Notes: generated by a model from the letters alone, not told the origin. 64,000 nucleotides of DNA from Ilumatobacteraceae bacterium (GCA_022843125.1 JALHOG010000003.1:93447-157446); one strand, 5' to 3'. Counted from the first letter of the stretch, positions 32,424 to 40,775 are shown. Numbers and translations are program-made.

Positions 32424-33687
32424 CGGCGACCGTGAGCGGACCGGCCTTCTCGCGGTATGCCCACGCCTCGATGTGAAGCTTCTTCAGGTCGTCGGCGAGC
32501 GGGCTGTACTTCATCGACCCACGGTCGATCCACTGGGTCGCGAACTCGGCGCCGCGGCCGAACTTCGAACGCTCCAGCGGCAGCGGGATCACGTCGTGCT
32601 CGTAGCGGATGACGCCGACCGGATCGCGGCCCTCGCGGACCGCGTCGAGGCACTCACGGAACATGCGGCGGCAGGCGATGACGCCGACGTCGCTCTTGGT
32701 GATGTTCTCGATGGTGCGATCGGCGATCGGCCCCTGCGACACCCAGGCCATGATGTCCTGGCCCTCGATGTAGTCGACGATGAAGTTGCCCTTGCTGTCG
32801 CGCCACTCGTACTCGTAGTCGACCGGGTACATCTGCTCGGGGATCTCGGCACCCTCGGGTGCGTGAACCGAGTAGAAGGCTGCCCAGGTGTGGGTGTCGT
32901 CGATGGGCACACGGATCTGCATCTGGTGGATGCCGTTGCCGCCGACGTACATCGTGTGCGGCATCACGAGCGGGTGCCCGATGGCCCAATCGTCGTCCTC
33001 CTCGGTCTGACCGACGAGCTGGCGACGCTTGATGATGCCGTGCTCGAACGCGTCGAACCCGACCTTGACGTGCTTGTTCTTGAAGGCGGAAGGCATCTCG
33101 AAGCCCTTCCACTCGGCGATGAACTCGAAGTAGTTCCCGTGCAACGCCTCGACGTGGTACGGGTCGACCGAGTTCTCCATGATCTGCATCCAGTTGCACG
33201 GCAGCACCGAGTGACCGACGTCGCGGACGCCCTCCATGATGTACGCGAGGTACTTCGGGATGACCGGCGCGGGCTGATTGCCGATGTAGGCCCAGATCAT
33301 CCCGCCGAGCTTCTGCGCGACGCCCGCCTTGACGCAGACACGCTCACGGAACGCCGGGGACGAATCGGGCTCGGCGAGGATGTCGATGCACTTGCCCTGG
33401 TTGTCGAACTTCCAACCGTGGTACCCGCAGCGGAGGCCGCCCTCTTCGACGATGCCGTACGCGAGCGATGCACCGCGGTGCGGGCACCGTTCCTGGACGA
33501 TGCCATAGTCGCCACCGGGAGTCTTGAAGACGGCGAAATCCTCGGAGAGGAGCCGCACCTTCTTCACCGGGAACTCGTCGAGCTCACGCTCGAAGCACAC
33601 GGGGTACCAGTAGTGGCGGAGCACCTCCCCCATCGGCGTACCGGGCCCTACCCGGGTCAGCTCATCGTTCTGTTCCTGGGTCATCAT
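32416..33687 (-). CDS. Rieske non-heme iron aromatic ring-hydroxylating oxygenase, alpha subunit
   Basis: A 423-aa oxygenase subunit. It begins MTQEQNDELTRVGPGTPMGE, like phthalate 4,5-dioxygenase-type enzymes. The Rieske cluster is CPHRGASLAYG (Cys, His) and CGYHGWKFD (Cys, His) at about residues 68-95. The mononuclear iron site is VDPYHVEALHGNYFEF (Asp, His, His). No beta subunit is present, as usual for this group. Two overlapping ATGs (33687, 33684) are possible; 33687 gives the standard ATGA overlap with the phosphatase gene. It should make the catechol or demethylate/cleave an aryl ether. Confidence 0.92.
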   Translation of the reverse strand: MMTQEQNDELTRVGPGTPMGEVLRHYWYPVCFERELDEFPVKKVRLLSEDFAVFKTPGGDYGIVQERCPHRGASLAYGIVEEGGLRCGYHGWKFDNQGKCIDILAEPDSSPAFRERVCVKAGVAQKLGGMIWAYIGNQPAPVIPKYLAYIMEGVRDVGHSVLPCNWMQIMENSVDPYHVEALHGNYFEFIAEWKGFEMPSAFKNKHVKVGFDAFEHGIIKRRQLVGQTEEDDDWAIGHPLVMPHTMYVGGNGIHQMQIRVPIDDTHTWAAFYSVHAPEGAEIPEQMYPVDYEYEWRDSKGNFIVDYIEGQDIMAWVSQGPIADRTIENITKSDVGVIACRRMFRECLDAVREGRDPVGVIRYEHDVIPLPLERSKFGRGAEFATQWIDRGSMKYSPLADDLKKLHIEAWAYREKAGPLTVAGE

Positions 33688-34733
33688 GACTGGTTCTCCC
33701 CCTGTGGTTGCCAGGTTTCGACGGTGTTCCACACCGGCAGGCTGGTGATGTCCGGGACGCAGAGTTCCTGCACCCGGTTGCGATAGCTGACGAGCGCGTC
33801 GGTGCGTCCTTGCATCATCTTCACCCGGACGTGCTCGAGGTTGTAGGGCTCACCCGGGTCGTAGCCGAGGGCATGGACGGCGAAGGCCCTGATGCACCCG
33901 GAGTGCGTCGGGATCATCAGGCGCGCGCCTGGGAACTCGGCCGACAGCCGGTTGATGCCGGCCCAGAAGCGACGGACCACCATCGACGGCGGCTCGAAGT
34001 GCATCATCGGCACGCTGAGCCAACGCTCGATCGGCTCGCCACCGGCCAGCTGGATCTTCCAGAAGCGATCGATCTCGACCAGCCAGAGCGGTCGGTCACC
34101 GGTGTTCAGCCGCTCGTACTGCTCACGCGTCGCGTGGTACTCGCGGAACGCGGCGGTCACGTCTTTCAGGCCGTCGGGTGCGACGAACTGGAAGTTCCGG
34201 AACTCGCCGATCGGTTCCGGCGGAACGATCGTGATCTCCTTCTCGAACTGCCGGAGACCGTCGACGAGACCGCGCTGGATGTGCTCGGCGGTCTCGCGGG
34301 CGCGGTTCGTGTCGGCGTGGCGCAACACCACCGTCTCGCCGCTGCGGATGCGCTTGGCCATCGTGTGGCCGTACGTGTGCGCCTGCCACGAACCCTGCGG
34401 CGTCAGGCCCGAGTCGGTGAGATAGCCCTGGGTCTCGCCGTGGCGAATCAGGAACACGTCGTTGAGCAGCCCAGGCACCGCACCCTCCGGCGGCACGATC
34501 TCCTTGTTGCGGCTGTCCTCGGTGAGCGCTCGCTGCACCGGGAGACCGGAGCGCTTCCACAGCGGCTCGGTCGCGTCGGGCGTCTGCACCGGCGGTGCCG
34601 CAACCTGACGCTGGCGGAACTGGCGGAGATACAGGGGCGTCGACTCGTCGTCGTCGACGTCGTCGTGGCGGTCCAGCTCGCGCTGGCGGTAGCGGGCGAC
34701 GTAGGAGGGTTCTTCGATGCGGATGTCGGTCAT
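33684..34733 (-). CDS. Histidine phosphatase superfamily protein inside a meta-cleavage operon
   Basis: A 349-aa protein with the phosphoglycerate-mutase-like fold. The catalytic motif LIRHGETQGY has His98; the second site is LMIPTHSGCIRAFAVHALG. ADTNRARETAEHIQ supplies the conserved Arg region. The first 90 residues are a charged extension (RYRQRELDRHDDVDDDE) with no motif I recognise. It overlaps the Rieske oxygenase by 4 bases and follows an extradiol dioxygenase by 16, so it is firmly in the operon. No meta pathway I know needs a phosphatase, so its substrate is an open question. Confidence 0.85.
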   Translation of the reverse strand: MTDIRIEEPSYVARYRQRELDRHDDVDDDESTPLYLRQFRQRQVAAPPVQTPDATEPLWKRSGLPVQRALTEDSRNKEIVPPEGAVPGLLNDVFLIRHGETQGYLTDSGLTPQGSWQAHTYGHTMAKRIRSGETVVLRHADTNRARETAEHIQRGLVDGLRQFEKEITIVPPEPIGEFRNFQFVAPDGLKDVTAAFREYHATREQYERLNTGDRPLWLVEIDRFWKIQLAGGEPIERWLSVPMMHFEPPSMVVRRFWAGINRLSAEFPGARLMIPTHSGCIRAFAVHALGYDPGEPYNLEHVRVKMMQGRTDALVSYRNRVQELCVPDITSLPVWNTVETWQPQGENQS

Positions 34734-34749
34734 CGTCTGCTCGTTCGTC

Positions 34750-35673
34750 TCAGGAGTGCACGGTCATGAACGCTTGGTTCAGCTTGCCCTGGTAGTAGAA
34801 GATCGCTCGCCCGATCTCGTTCTCGGTCCAGGTGGTGGGCTCGTCGTCCGGGTCGAACCAGTAGCCGCCGGTATACATCTCGTTGCGGTTTCCTGCCGGG
34901 TCGAAGAAGTACAGCCCGCAGCCGCGGGTGGCGCCGTGCCGCGTCGGGCCGGCGTCGACGGTGACGCCGTGGTACGCGCACAGGTCGGCGCTCTTGCGCA
35001 GCTCGTTCCAGTCGTCGACCCAGAACGCGACGTGGTGGAAGCCGCCGTCGGGCCCGGTGAGGAAGGCGATGTCGTGCGTCGAGTGGCTTCGCTCGAGGAA
35101 GCTCGCGAGCTGGTAGCCGTCGTCGGCGAGGATCTGCTCGGTCATCCGGAACCCGAGGACGTCGCGGAAGAAGTCGGTCGTGACGTTGATGTGTTCGCAC
35201 ATCAGGAACACGTGATCGATCCGGGGTGGGGCCATGCCGATCAGCCCTTCGGGCCCGATCGGTGGGTTGAGCTTGGGCATGCGATTGCCCACCTGGAACT
35301 GACCGTGCTCGAGGTCGACGACGTGGCCCGACGGTGCGGTGAACCGAACGATCTCACCGGAACCCGGTGCGAGCGTGCCCGCTGCGTGACGGCTGGTAGA
35401 GACGCCGGCAGCCTCGATCTTGGCCTGGAGGTCGTCGAGGTCGGCGGCGTGCTCGACCTTGAACGCGACCGCATCGAGCCCGTAGGTGGCTCGCTGGTTC
35501 AGGACCAGGGAGTGGTGCTGGTGCTCGTCCCACCCTTTCAGGAAGACGCGCGTGCCCTGCTCGTCATCCACGCGCTCGACCTCGATCAGGCCGACCAGCT
35601 CGACGTAGTACGCCGTGGCCAGCTCGATGTCGGGCACCCGGACCTCGACGTGCGACAAACGAAGAATGCCCAT
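34750..35673 (-). CDS. Extradiol dioxygenase (catechol 2,3-dioxygenase, type I)
   Basis: A 307-aa two-domain vicinal-oxygen-chelate enzyme that opens a catechol ring next to the diol. The Fe(II) ligands are visible: His in PRIDHVFLM, His in GGFHHVAFWVDDW, and Glu in AGNRNEMYTGGYWF. The tail WTENEIGRAIFYYQGKLNQ is typical of the DmpB/XylE-like group. It is a tandem paralogue of the next gene upstream. It starts 31 bp after that gene's stop. Confidence 0.93.
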   Translation of the reverse strand: MGILRLSHVEVRVPDIELATAYYVELVGLIEVERVDDEQGTRVFLKGWDEHQHHSLVLNQRATYGLDAVAFKVEHAADLDDLQAKIEAAGVSTSRHAAGTLAPGSGEIVRFTAPSGHVVDLEHGQFQVGNRMPKLNPPIGPEGLIGMAPPRIDHVFLMCEHINVTTDFFRDVLGFRMTEQILADDGYQLASFLERSHSTHDIAFLTGPDGGFHHVAFWVDDWNELRKSADLCAYHGVTVDAGPTRHGATRGCGLYFFDPAGNRNEMYTGGYWFDPDDEPTTWTENEIGRAIFYYQGKLNQAFMTVHS

Positions 35674-35704
35674 CAGTTTCCCCCCGTGACGATCGGTCGA
35701 GTGC

Positions 35705-36613
35705 TCACGTGTACACCGTCAGGAAGCGACCGTTGTCCTTGCCTTCGTAGTAGAAGATCGCGCGTCCGAGGTTGTCCTCGGTCCAGGTGATCGTCGGGAA
35801 GTCCGGATCGGCGTGGTACCCGCCGGTGAAGACCTCGTTGCGAGTGCCCATCGGATCGAAGAAGTAGATCGTGTTGCCACGCGTGATGCCGTGCCTGGTC
35901 GGGCCGATGTCGATCGAGATCGCGTTGTACGACAGGATGTCGGCCGCACGACGGACGTGGTCCCAGTCGTCGAGCCAGAACGAGAAGTGGTGCAGCGAAC
36001 CGTTCAGCCCTTGGATGATCGCGATGTCGTGCGGTCGACCGGAGCGCTGGAGGAACGCTCCCATCATGTGCCCCTCCCTGGTCAGCACCTGCTCGGAGAG
36101 GTGGAAGTCCATCGTGGTCTGCATGAAGCGGGACATCTCGCCCACCTCCTCGGCGCCGACGAGCACATGGTCCATGCGGGGCGGGGCGATGCCGACCAGA
36201 CCCTGCGGAACGGGCCATGGATTGATCAGCGGGATCCGCGAGCCGACCTTGACGATGTCGTGGACGAGTTCCATCTCGTGACCGGACGGTGTCTCGAACC
36301 GGATCGACTCACCCTGGCCGATCTCCTCGCCCTTGCTCACTCGCTCGACCCGGACGCCGTACGCCTCGATCTTGCTCTCGAGGTCATCGAGGTCGTCTTC
36401 GAACTCGACCTTGAACGTGAAGCGATCGATCCCGACCCGCGGGTCGTATCGGATGGCCAGACAGTGGTGATCGCGCTCGTCCCAGCACTTCAGAAACAGG
36501 CGATCGTCGGTTCGCTCGACGACATCCAGACCCAACACCTGCGTGTAGTACGCAGCGGCGAGCTCGAGGTCGGGAACACTGATGTCGACGTGCGACAGGC
36601 GGAGGACTCCCAT
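35705..36613 (-). CDS. Extradiol dioxygenase (catechol 2,3-dioxygenase, type I), paralogue
   Basis: A 302-aa extradiol dioxygenase with all three iron ligands: His in PRMDHVLVG, His in GSLHHFSFWLDDWDHV, Glu in MGTRNEVFTGGYHAD. The C-terminus WTEDNLGRAIFYYEGKDNG parallels the other copy. It is first in the meta-cleavage operon, 20 bp from a large palindrome that probably controls it. The two copies differ along their whole length, so they may cleave different catechols or give different stability rather than being a fresh duplicate. Confidence 0.93.
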   Translation of the reverse strand: MGVLRLSHVDISVPDLELAAAYYTQVLGLDVVERTDDRLFLKCWDERDHHCLAIRYDPRVGIDRFTFKVEFEDDLDDLESKIEAYGVRVERVSKGEEIGQGESIRFETPSGHEMELVHDIVKVGSRIPLINPWPVPQGLVGIAPPRMDHVLVGAEEVGEMSRFMQTTMDFHLSEQVLTREGHMMGAFLQRSGRPHDIAIIQGLNGSLHHFSFWLDDWDHVRRAADILSYNAISIDIGPTRHGITRGNTIYFFDPMGTRNEVFTGGYHADPDFPTITWTEDNLGRAIFYYEGKDNGRFLTVYT

Positions 36614-36633
36614 ACCCGAACCGTACGGATGGC

Positions 36634-36670
36634 GTTCCGCAGGCTGGGAAGATGTCCCGGCCTGCGGAAC
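36634..36670. promoter_or_regulatory. 37-bp palindrome, candidate IclR operator
   Basis: Arms GTTCCGCAGGCTGGGA and TCCCGGCCTGCGGAAC are complementary over 16 bp with one mismatch and a 5-base centre. The site lies 21 bp upstream of the first dioxygenase start and between divergent genes, so it is not a terminator. The outer half-site GTTCCGC recurs twice closer to the IclR gene, fitting an IclR-type operator set. Confidence 0.7.
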
Positions 36671-36725
36671 GTCATGACGCCTGCTGTCGCTCTCTCGCCG
36701 CAGGCCCGACCGCGCGGACGACCCC

Positions 36726-36752
36726 GTTCCGCTCTCCGGGATGGAGTTCCGC
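36726..36752. promoter_or_regulatory. Direct repeats of GTTCCGC before IclR gene
   Basis: Two GTTCCGC words at 36726-36732 and 36746-36752 start 20 bp apart, about two helical turns, on one DNA face. They repeat the outer half-site of the 37-bp palindrome and end 19 bp before the IclR start, so they may mediate autoregulation. Confidence 0.45.
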
Positions 36753-36771
36753 TCCGCGGGACGCCCCGACT

Positions 36772-37575
36772 ATGGTCCCGGCCGTGAACTCCGATGGGAT
36801 CTCGAGATCGGCGACACTCGGATCGGTCGCGAACGCAGCACGCGTCCTCAAGGCGTTCACCCCGAGTGAACGCGAATGGGGCGTCACCGATCTGGCACGC
36901 CGGCAGGGCATCGCCAAGTCGACCGCCCACCGGCTGCTCGCTACCTTGACCGACGAGGGTCTCCTCGAGCAGGACCCGGCGACCGGCCGCTACCGGCTCG
37001 GACTCGTCGTGTTCGACATGGCCGCCGCAGCGCAGAGCGTCGACCTCCACGAGGCGGTGCTGGCGCCGATGACCGAGCTGCGCAACCGGACCGGCGAGAC
37101 GGTCCAGGTGGCGGTCCTCGACGGCCGGGACGTCGTCTACGTCGAACGCCTCGACAGCCCGAACACGCTGCGACTCTTCGTGGAAGTCGGGCGCCGAAAC
37201 TCGGCGCACTCGACGGGCTGCGGCAAGGCGATCCTCGCGTTCCTCCCGCCCGATCAACTCGACCGCGTCCTCAGGGGATGGCGTCTGACCGAGAAGACGC
37301 CGCACACCATCACCGACGTGAAGGCGTTGCGGGCCGACCTGGCCACCGCTCGTCGGCGTGGATACGCGGTGAACCGGCGCGAGTCGGAGGTCGGCATCAT
37401 CTCCGTCGCTGCTCCGATCCGAGACGTGAGCGGACGCGCGATCGCCGCGGTCAGCGTCGCCGGCCCCGCCGAGCGGCTCGAACCACACGAGCTCAAGGTC
37501 GCCCAGGCGACGGTCGAGTGCGCAGCCCTGACATCGCGACGGCTCGGCTATCGCGGCACCATCGGAGCCGCCTGA
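36772..37575 (+). CDS. IclR family transcriptional regulator
   Basis: A 267-aa IclR-type regulator. The N-terminal winged helix-turn-helix is GSVANAARVLKAFTP, GVTDLARRQGIAKSTAHRLLATL, then GRYRLGLVVFDMA. The C-terminal effector domain has VAVLDGRDVVYVERLDSP, HSTGCGKAILAFLPP, and the conserved RGYAVNRRESEVGIISVAAPI with VSVAGP. The start is ATG 36772 or GTG 36784. It is divergent from the meta-cleavage operon and likely controls it in response to an aromatic intermediate. Confidence 0.92.
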   Translation: MVPAVNSDGISRSATLGSVANAARVLKAFTPSEREWGVTDLARRQGIAKSTAHRLLATLTDEGLLEQDPATGRYRLGLVVFDMAAAAQSVDLHEAVLAPMTELRNRTGETVQVAVLDGRDVVYVERLDSPNTLRLFVEVGRRNSAHSTGCGKAILAFLPPDQLDRVLRGWRLTEKTPHTITDVKALRADLATARRRGYAVNRRESEVGIISVAAPIRDVSGRAIAAVSVAGPAERLEPHELKVAQATVECAALTSRRLGYRGTIGAA

Positions 37576-37577
37576 CC

Positions 37578-37976
37578 GTGCGGATCCCACTGGGTCCCGT
37601 GGCTGCGGTGCCGGACGACGCCTGCGTCGCCGTCGGAGACGGCCGCGCCATCGCGCTGCGCATCGGCGACACGGTGTGCGTGTATCGGAACCGATGCCTC
37701 CACCAGGACTCCCCCTTGGCCGGCGGGATCGTTCGCAACGGCGTGCTCAGCTGCCCCCTGCACTTCTGGCGTTACCACGCCGACTCGGGCCGTCTCGTCG
37801 GCACGCGACGCGATCTCGAGCCCTACCCGGTCGAGGTCGTCGACGGCGAGGCGTACGTCGAGCTCCCCGACCCCCCGCCACCGAGGTCGCTCCGAGAGCA
37901 GCTGCTCGAGCGGGCGCAGGGGTACGACCGCGACGTCGCGTACGCGGCCGAGCACGCGGCCCGCGCCGCCGAGTGA
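37578..37976 (+). CDS. Rieske [2Fe-2S] ferredoxin-like protein
   Basis: A 132-aa protein with a Rieske cluster motif: CLHQDSPLAGG (Cys, His) and LSCPLHFWRYHADSG (Cys, His), about residues 39-63. It starts with a GTG 2 bp after the IclR stop. It may pass electrons to the Rieske oxygenase across the divergent region, since no other ferredoxin is in the operon. The C-terminal 45 residues are charged and helical (LREQLLERAQGYDRDVAYAAE), longer than in simple Rieske ferredoxins. No reductase gene is adjacent. Confidence 0.88.
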   Translation: MRIPLGPVAAVPDDACVAVGDGRAIALRIGDTVCVYRNRCLHQDSPLAGGIVRNGVLSCPLHFWRYHADSGRLVGTRRDLEPYPVEVVDGEAYVELPDPPPPRSLREQLLERAQGYDRDVAYAAEHAARAAE

Positions 37977-37980
37977 CGGC

Positions 37981-38652
37981 TCAGGCGGACGCCGGCACCA
38001 GACCGCACCGGCCGCCGGCAGCGGCCCATTGCACTCGAACCTGCTGGCGCTCCGCTGCGTGGCGGAACCAGAGCAGCGCGGTCGTGATCATCACGATGCC
38101 GAAGCCGGGCCCCATTGCCGACTTCACCACCATGAACGTCGTGATCGACTGGGTGAAGAGCAACCAGAGGGTGATCAGCGCGTTGATCACACTCGTGAGC
38201 GACCACAGCAGCGAGAGGCGCACGAAGAACTGTCGCACCAGCGGATGCGCCTTCGTCGCTGCGTCGAGCGGCACGATGTCGTCGGCGAGCCTGGCCGCGA
38301 GTGGCCGCCCGGCGAGTGTCGACACGAGGAACGCAGTCCCGATCAGGACCGTCGAGATCGTCGGTTGGATGAAGTAGACCACCATCGAACCGGTGACCAG
38401 TGCGGCGATGGTGCGAGCGGTCAGGGCGACCGCGCTGACGACGATCAGGCCGGGCACACGGCGGCCCGTGGCAACTCGATACGCGAGACAGGCCAGCGTC
38501 CACGCCAGGGCGATGAGCAGCGCCCACAGCGTGCCGGCGATCTCGAGGAACGCGATGAACAGCACGAGGGGTACGAGCCGCCCCTCCACGATGTTGGGGA
38601 GTGCGTGCCTGGCGATGTCTCGAAGACGTGGGATGACGATGGTGTGCTGCAT
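37981..38652 (-). CDS. VC0807-like integral membrane protein
   Basis: A 223-aa membrane protein from the ATG at 38652, with six or so hydrophobic segments (LVPLVLFIAFLEIAGTLWALL, GLIVVSAVALTARTIAALVTG, TVLIGTAFLVSTLAG, and two at the C-terminus). The pattern, including RPLAARLADDIVPL and FFVRLSLLWSLTSVINALITL, recalls the VC0807/intracellular-septation-like family. Function is unknown. It converges on the ferredoxin gene with a 4-bp gap. Confidence 0.6.
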   Translation of the reverse strand: MQHTIVIPRLRDIARHALPNIVEGRLVPLVLFIAFLEIAGTLWALLIALAWTLACLAYRVATGRRVPGLIVVSAVALTARTIAALVTGSMVVYFIQPTISTVLIGTAFLVSTLAGRPLAARLADDIVPLDAATKAHPLVRQFFVRLSLLWSLTSVINALITLWLLFTQSITTFMVVKSAMGPGFGIVMITTALLWFRHAAERQQVRVQWAAAGGRCGLVPASA

Positions 38653-38811
38653 GGTGCTCGGTCCGATCGAGCCCACCCTGGGCTCGTCCGCTCAACGCCC
38701 GATCAAGCCGGACTCAGGATCTCCACCGTCCTGCCACACCGTCGTGAAGCCCGAATTGTCGACGAGTACCTCTCCGGGAACCGGTCAGGAACGCCCGCGC
38801 ACCGGATCGGC

Positions 38812-39726
38812 TCAGTCGGCGCCCTGCAACCGGGTCCGCGGTGCTGAGATGACGCAGAACGCGCCGAACAGCACGAGCCCGGCCGCAACCACGAGCGCGA
38901 GCAGGGCACCCATCGTGCTCGCTGTTGCATCCCGCAGCGCGCCGTCGATCCCCGTTGCTGCGTCGGGATCGAACTTGATCGCTGCGCCGGTCACGAACCA
39001 TCCGATGAGCAGCATCATCACACCACGTCCGACCCACCCCGCCTGTCCGAGGCGCACGAGTGCCTGGTGGCTGATCGGGCCGACCCCGCCGCCCTCGAGC
39101 TCGTCACGGAAACCGGCTGTCACGCCACGATGGATGAAGAATCCTCCGATCACCAGGATCGCGATGCCGACCAGACCGATGAGCCAGCGTCCGCCGGTCC
39201 ACTCCATGACGTCGCGTGTGACACCGTCGACACGGCTGTCCTGGCTCTGCTGGCCGGCCCCGACTCCGTCTCGAGCGATCGAGATCGCCGACCACGCGAG
39301 TGACGCGTAGATCCCGGCGCTGACGAGGTAGCCGACCCGGGTCAGCCACATCGTGGCGCCGTTCTTCGCGGGCAGCGCGATGCTGACCAGCCGCCACAGG
39401 ACGTAGAGCAGGAGTCCGGCAGCGACGAACCACAGGGCGACTGCGCCGAGCGGCTGCGCTGCGATCTCGGCGACCGCACCGGCCTGGCTCGCTTCACCCT
39501 CGCCGCCTTCGGTGCGGCCACGGTCGAGCCCGTTGGCTGCGATCGGGATCGCGAGGATGCCGACGATCAGATACACGAGACCTTTGGCCGCCCAACCCGT
39601 TCGGGCGAGCGCGACGAGTGCGGGATGATCGCGGGCGAACTGCGCGACCGTGTCGGAACCGCTCAAATCGCTGTCGTGGCGGTGGTCGTCGGAGCTGGTC
39701 GATGTGCTGGTGGATGAGCGTGGCAT
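38812..39726 (-). CDS. DUF1206 domain membrane protein
   Basis: A 304-aa protein from the ATG at 39726. After a Ser/Thr-rich start it holds three tandem two-helix units typical of DUF1206: LARTGWAAKGLVYLIVGILAI, LTRVGYLVSAGIYASLAWSAI and LGQAGWVGRGVMMLLIGWFV, each with a partner helix. The glycine-containing (A/V)R-x-G-W/Y signature opens each unit. Function is unknown. No neighbour suggests a role. Confidence 0.8.
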   Translation of the reverse strand: MPRSSTSTSTSSDDHRHDSDLSGSDTVAQFARDHPALVALARTGWAAKGLVYLIVGILAIPIAANGLDRGRTEGGEGEASQAGAVAEIAAQPLGAVALWFVAAGLLLYVLWRLVSIALPAKNGATMWLTRVGYLVSAGIYASLAWSAISIARDGVGAGQQSQDSRVDGVTRDVMEWTGGRWLIGLVGIAILVIGGFFIHRGVTAGFRDELEGGGVGPISHQALVRLGQAGWVGRGVMMLLIGWFVTGAAIKFDPDAATGIDGALRDATASTMGALLALVVAAGLVLFGAFCVISAPRTRLQGAD

Positions 39727-39832
39727 GGTGTCCTCCCGGAGGTCTCGCGCGAGGTGCGGCACGGCCCGGCGATACCCGTGCCAATCACCTCCTAACCCAG
39801 ACGGGCGGCGAACAACGCGTCTCCAGTGACTG

Positions 39833-40606
39833 TCAGTGCAGGGCCATCAGCCAGTCGTCGTCGCCACCACCGCCGCCGCCGCCACCGCCACCCCAGCCGC
39901 CACCGAAGTCGCCGCCCCAGCCACCGCCGATGTCACCGAAGTCGCCCCAGCTGTCGAATCCGTCGTTCACGCCGCCGAAGTCGTCGTAACCGAAGTCGTC
40001 GTAACCATCCCAGCCGGTGTTGCCGTAATCACCGTAGTCGTCGTAGCCGTAATCGTCGTAGCCGTAATCGTCATAGCCGGTGTAGTCGTCGTAGTCGTCG
40101 TACCAGACGGCGTCGTCGGGAACGTCGATCGGGTTCGTCGGCAGGCCGTGGTCCGCGAGGATCTCATTGGCCTGGTCGGGCGAGACCATGCCCTCCTCTT
40201 CCATCGCTCGCACCAGCTCCGAGACGGCGAAGTCGTGCTGCGCCTGGAGCTGCGCCTCGGTGTAGGCGGGCGCTCCGAAGTAGCGGACCGCCGCCGAGTA
40301 GAGCTCGGCGAACAGGCCGCACACCACGCCGCCCGAACAGCTCGCGAGCATGTCGTCGCGGAACTGGCTGTCGCATCCGCTCTGGGTGGCGCCCAGCGAT
40401 CCGTAACAGTTGTCGTGGGCGTTGCACGCGGCGGTGAAGTCGAAGATGCCGGGCACATCGTTCGGAACGAGCGACGCGGAGAGCCCTCCTTCCGCTCCAC
40501 AGCCGTTGGCGGCAGCGACATCGACGCCCCCCAACCCGACGGCGCCGACCACGCTCGTGGCGGACAACAGAACTGCAGCACACACTGCTCGTACACGGTT
40601 GTTCAT
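39833..40606 (-). CDS. Secreted phospholipase A2-like protein with Tyr/Asp/Gly-rich tail
   Basis: A 257-aa exported protein. A signal peptide (residues 1 to about 33, MNNRVRAVCAAVLLS) precedes a phospholipase A2 core. CNAHDNCYG at 61-69 is the catalytic His-Asp motif (His64), and CDSQFRDDMLASC supplies the second motif; eight cysteines could form disulfides. After residue 165 the sequence turns low-complexity: a run of YDDYG units, then FGYDDFGG, and finally a Gly/Trp-rich end with a stretch of ten glycines. The tail is not part of known PLA2 folds and could bind calcium or surfaces (inference). A GGAG-containing segment precedes the ATG at 40606. Confidence 0.8.
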   Translation of the reverse strand: MNNRVRAVCAAVLLSATSVVGAVGLGGVDVAAANGCGAEGGLSASLVPNDVPGIFDFTAACNAHDNCYGSLGATQSGCDSQFRDDMLASCSGGVVCGLFAELYSAAVRYFGAPAYTEAQLQAQHDFAVSELVRAMEEEGMVSPDQANEILADHGLPTNPIDVPDDAVWYDDYDDYTGYDDYGYDDYGYDDYGDYGNTGWDGYDDFGYDDFGGVNDGFDSWGDFGDIGGGWGGDFGGGWGGGGGGGGGGDDDWLMALH

Positions 40607-40775
40607 GGGAAGTGACACCTCCATCACGATCGAAACGTCCGCCCGGCGGGCACGGCGCCCGCACGGTTCATTCCCCAACGGCGACCATAGGGACGGCCTT
40701 CTGCCGCAGCAAGACGCCAGCGGTGAACATCTCGCGACGACGCTGCACGACGTGTGCAGTACGGGTGTGCGCCCG

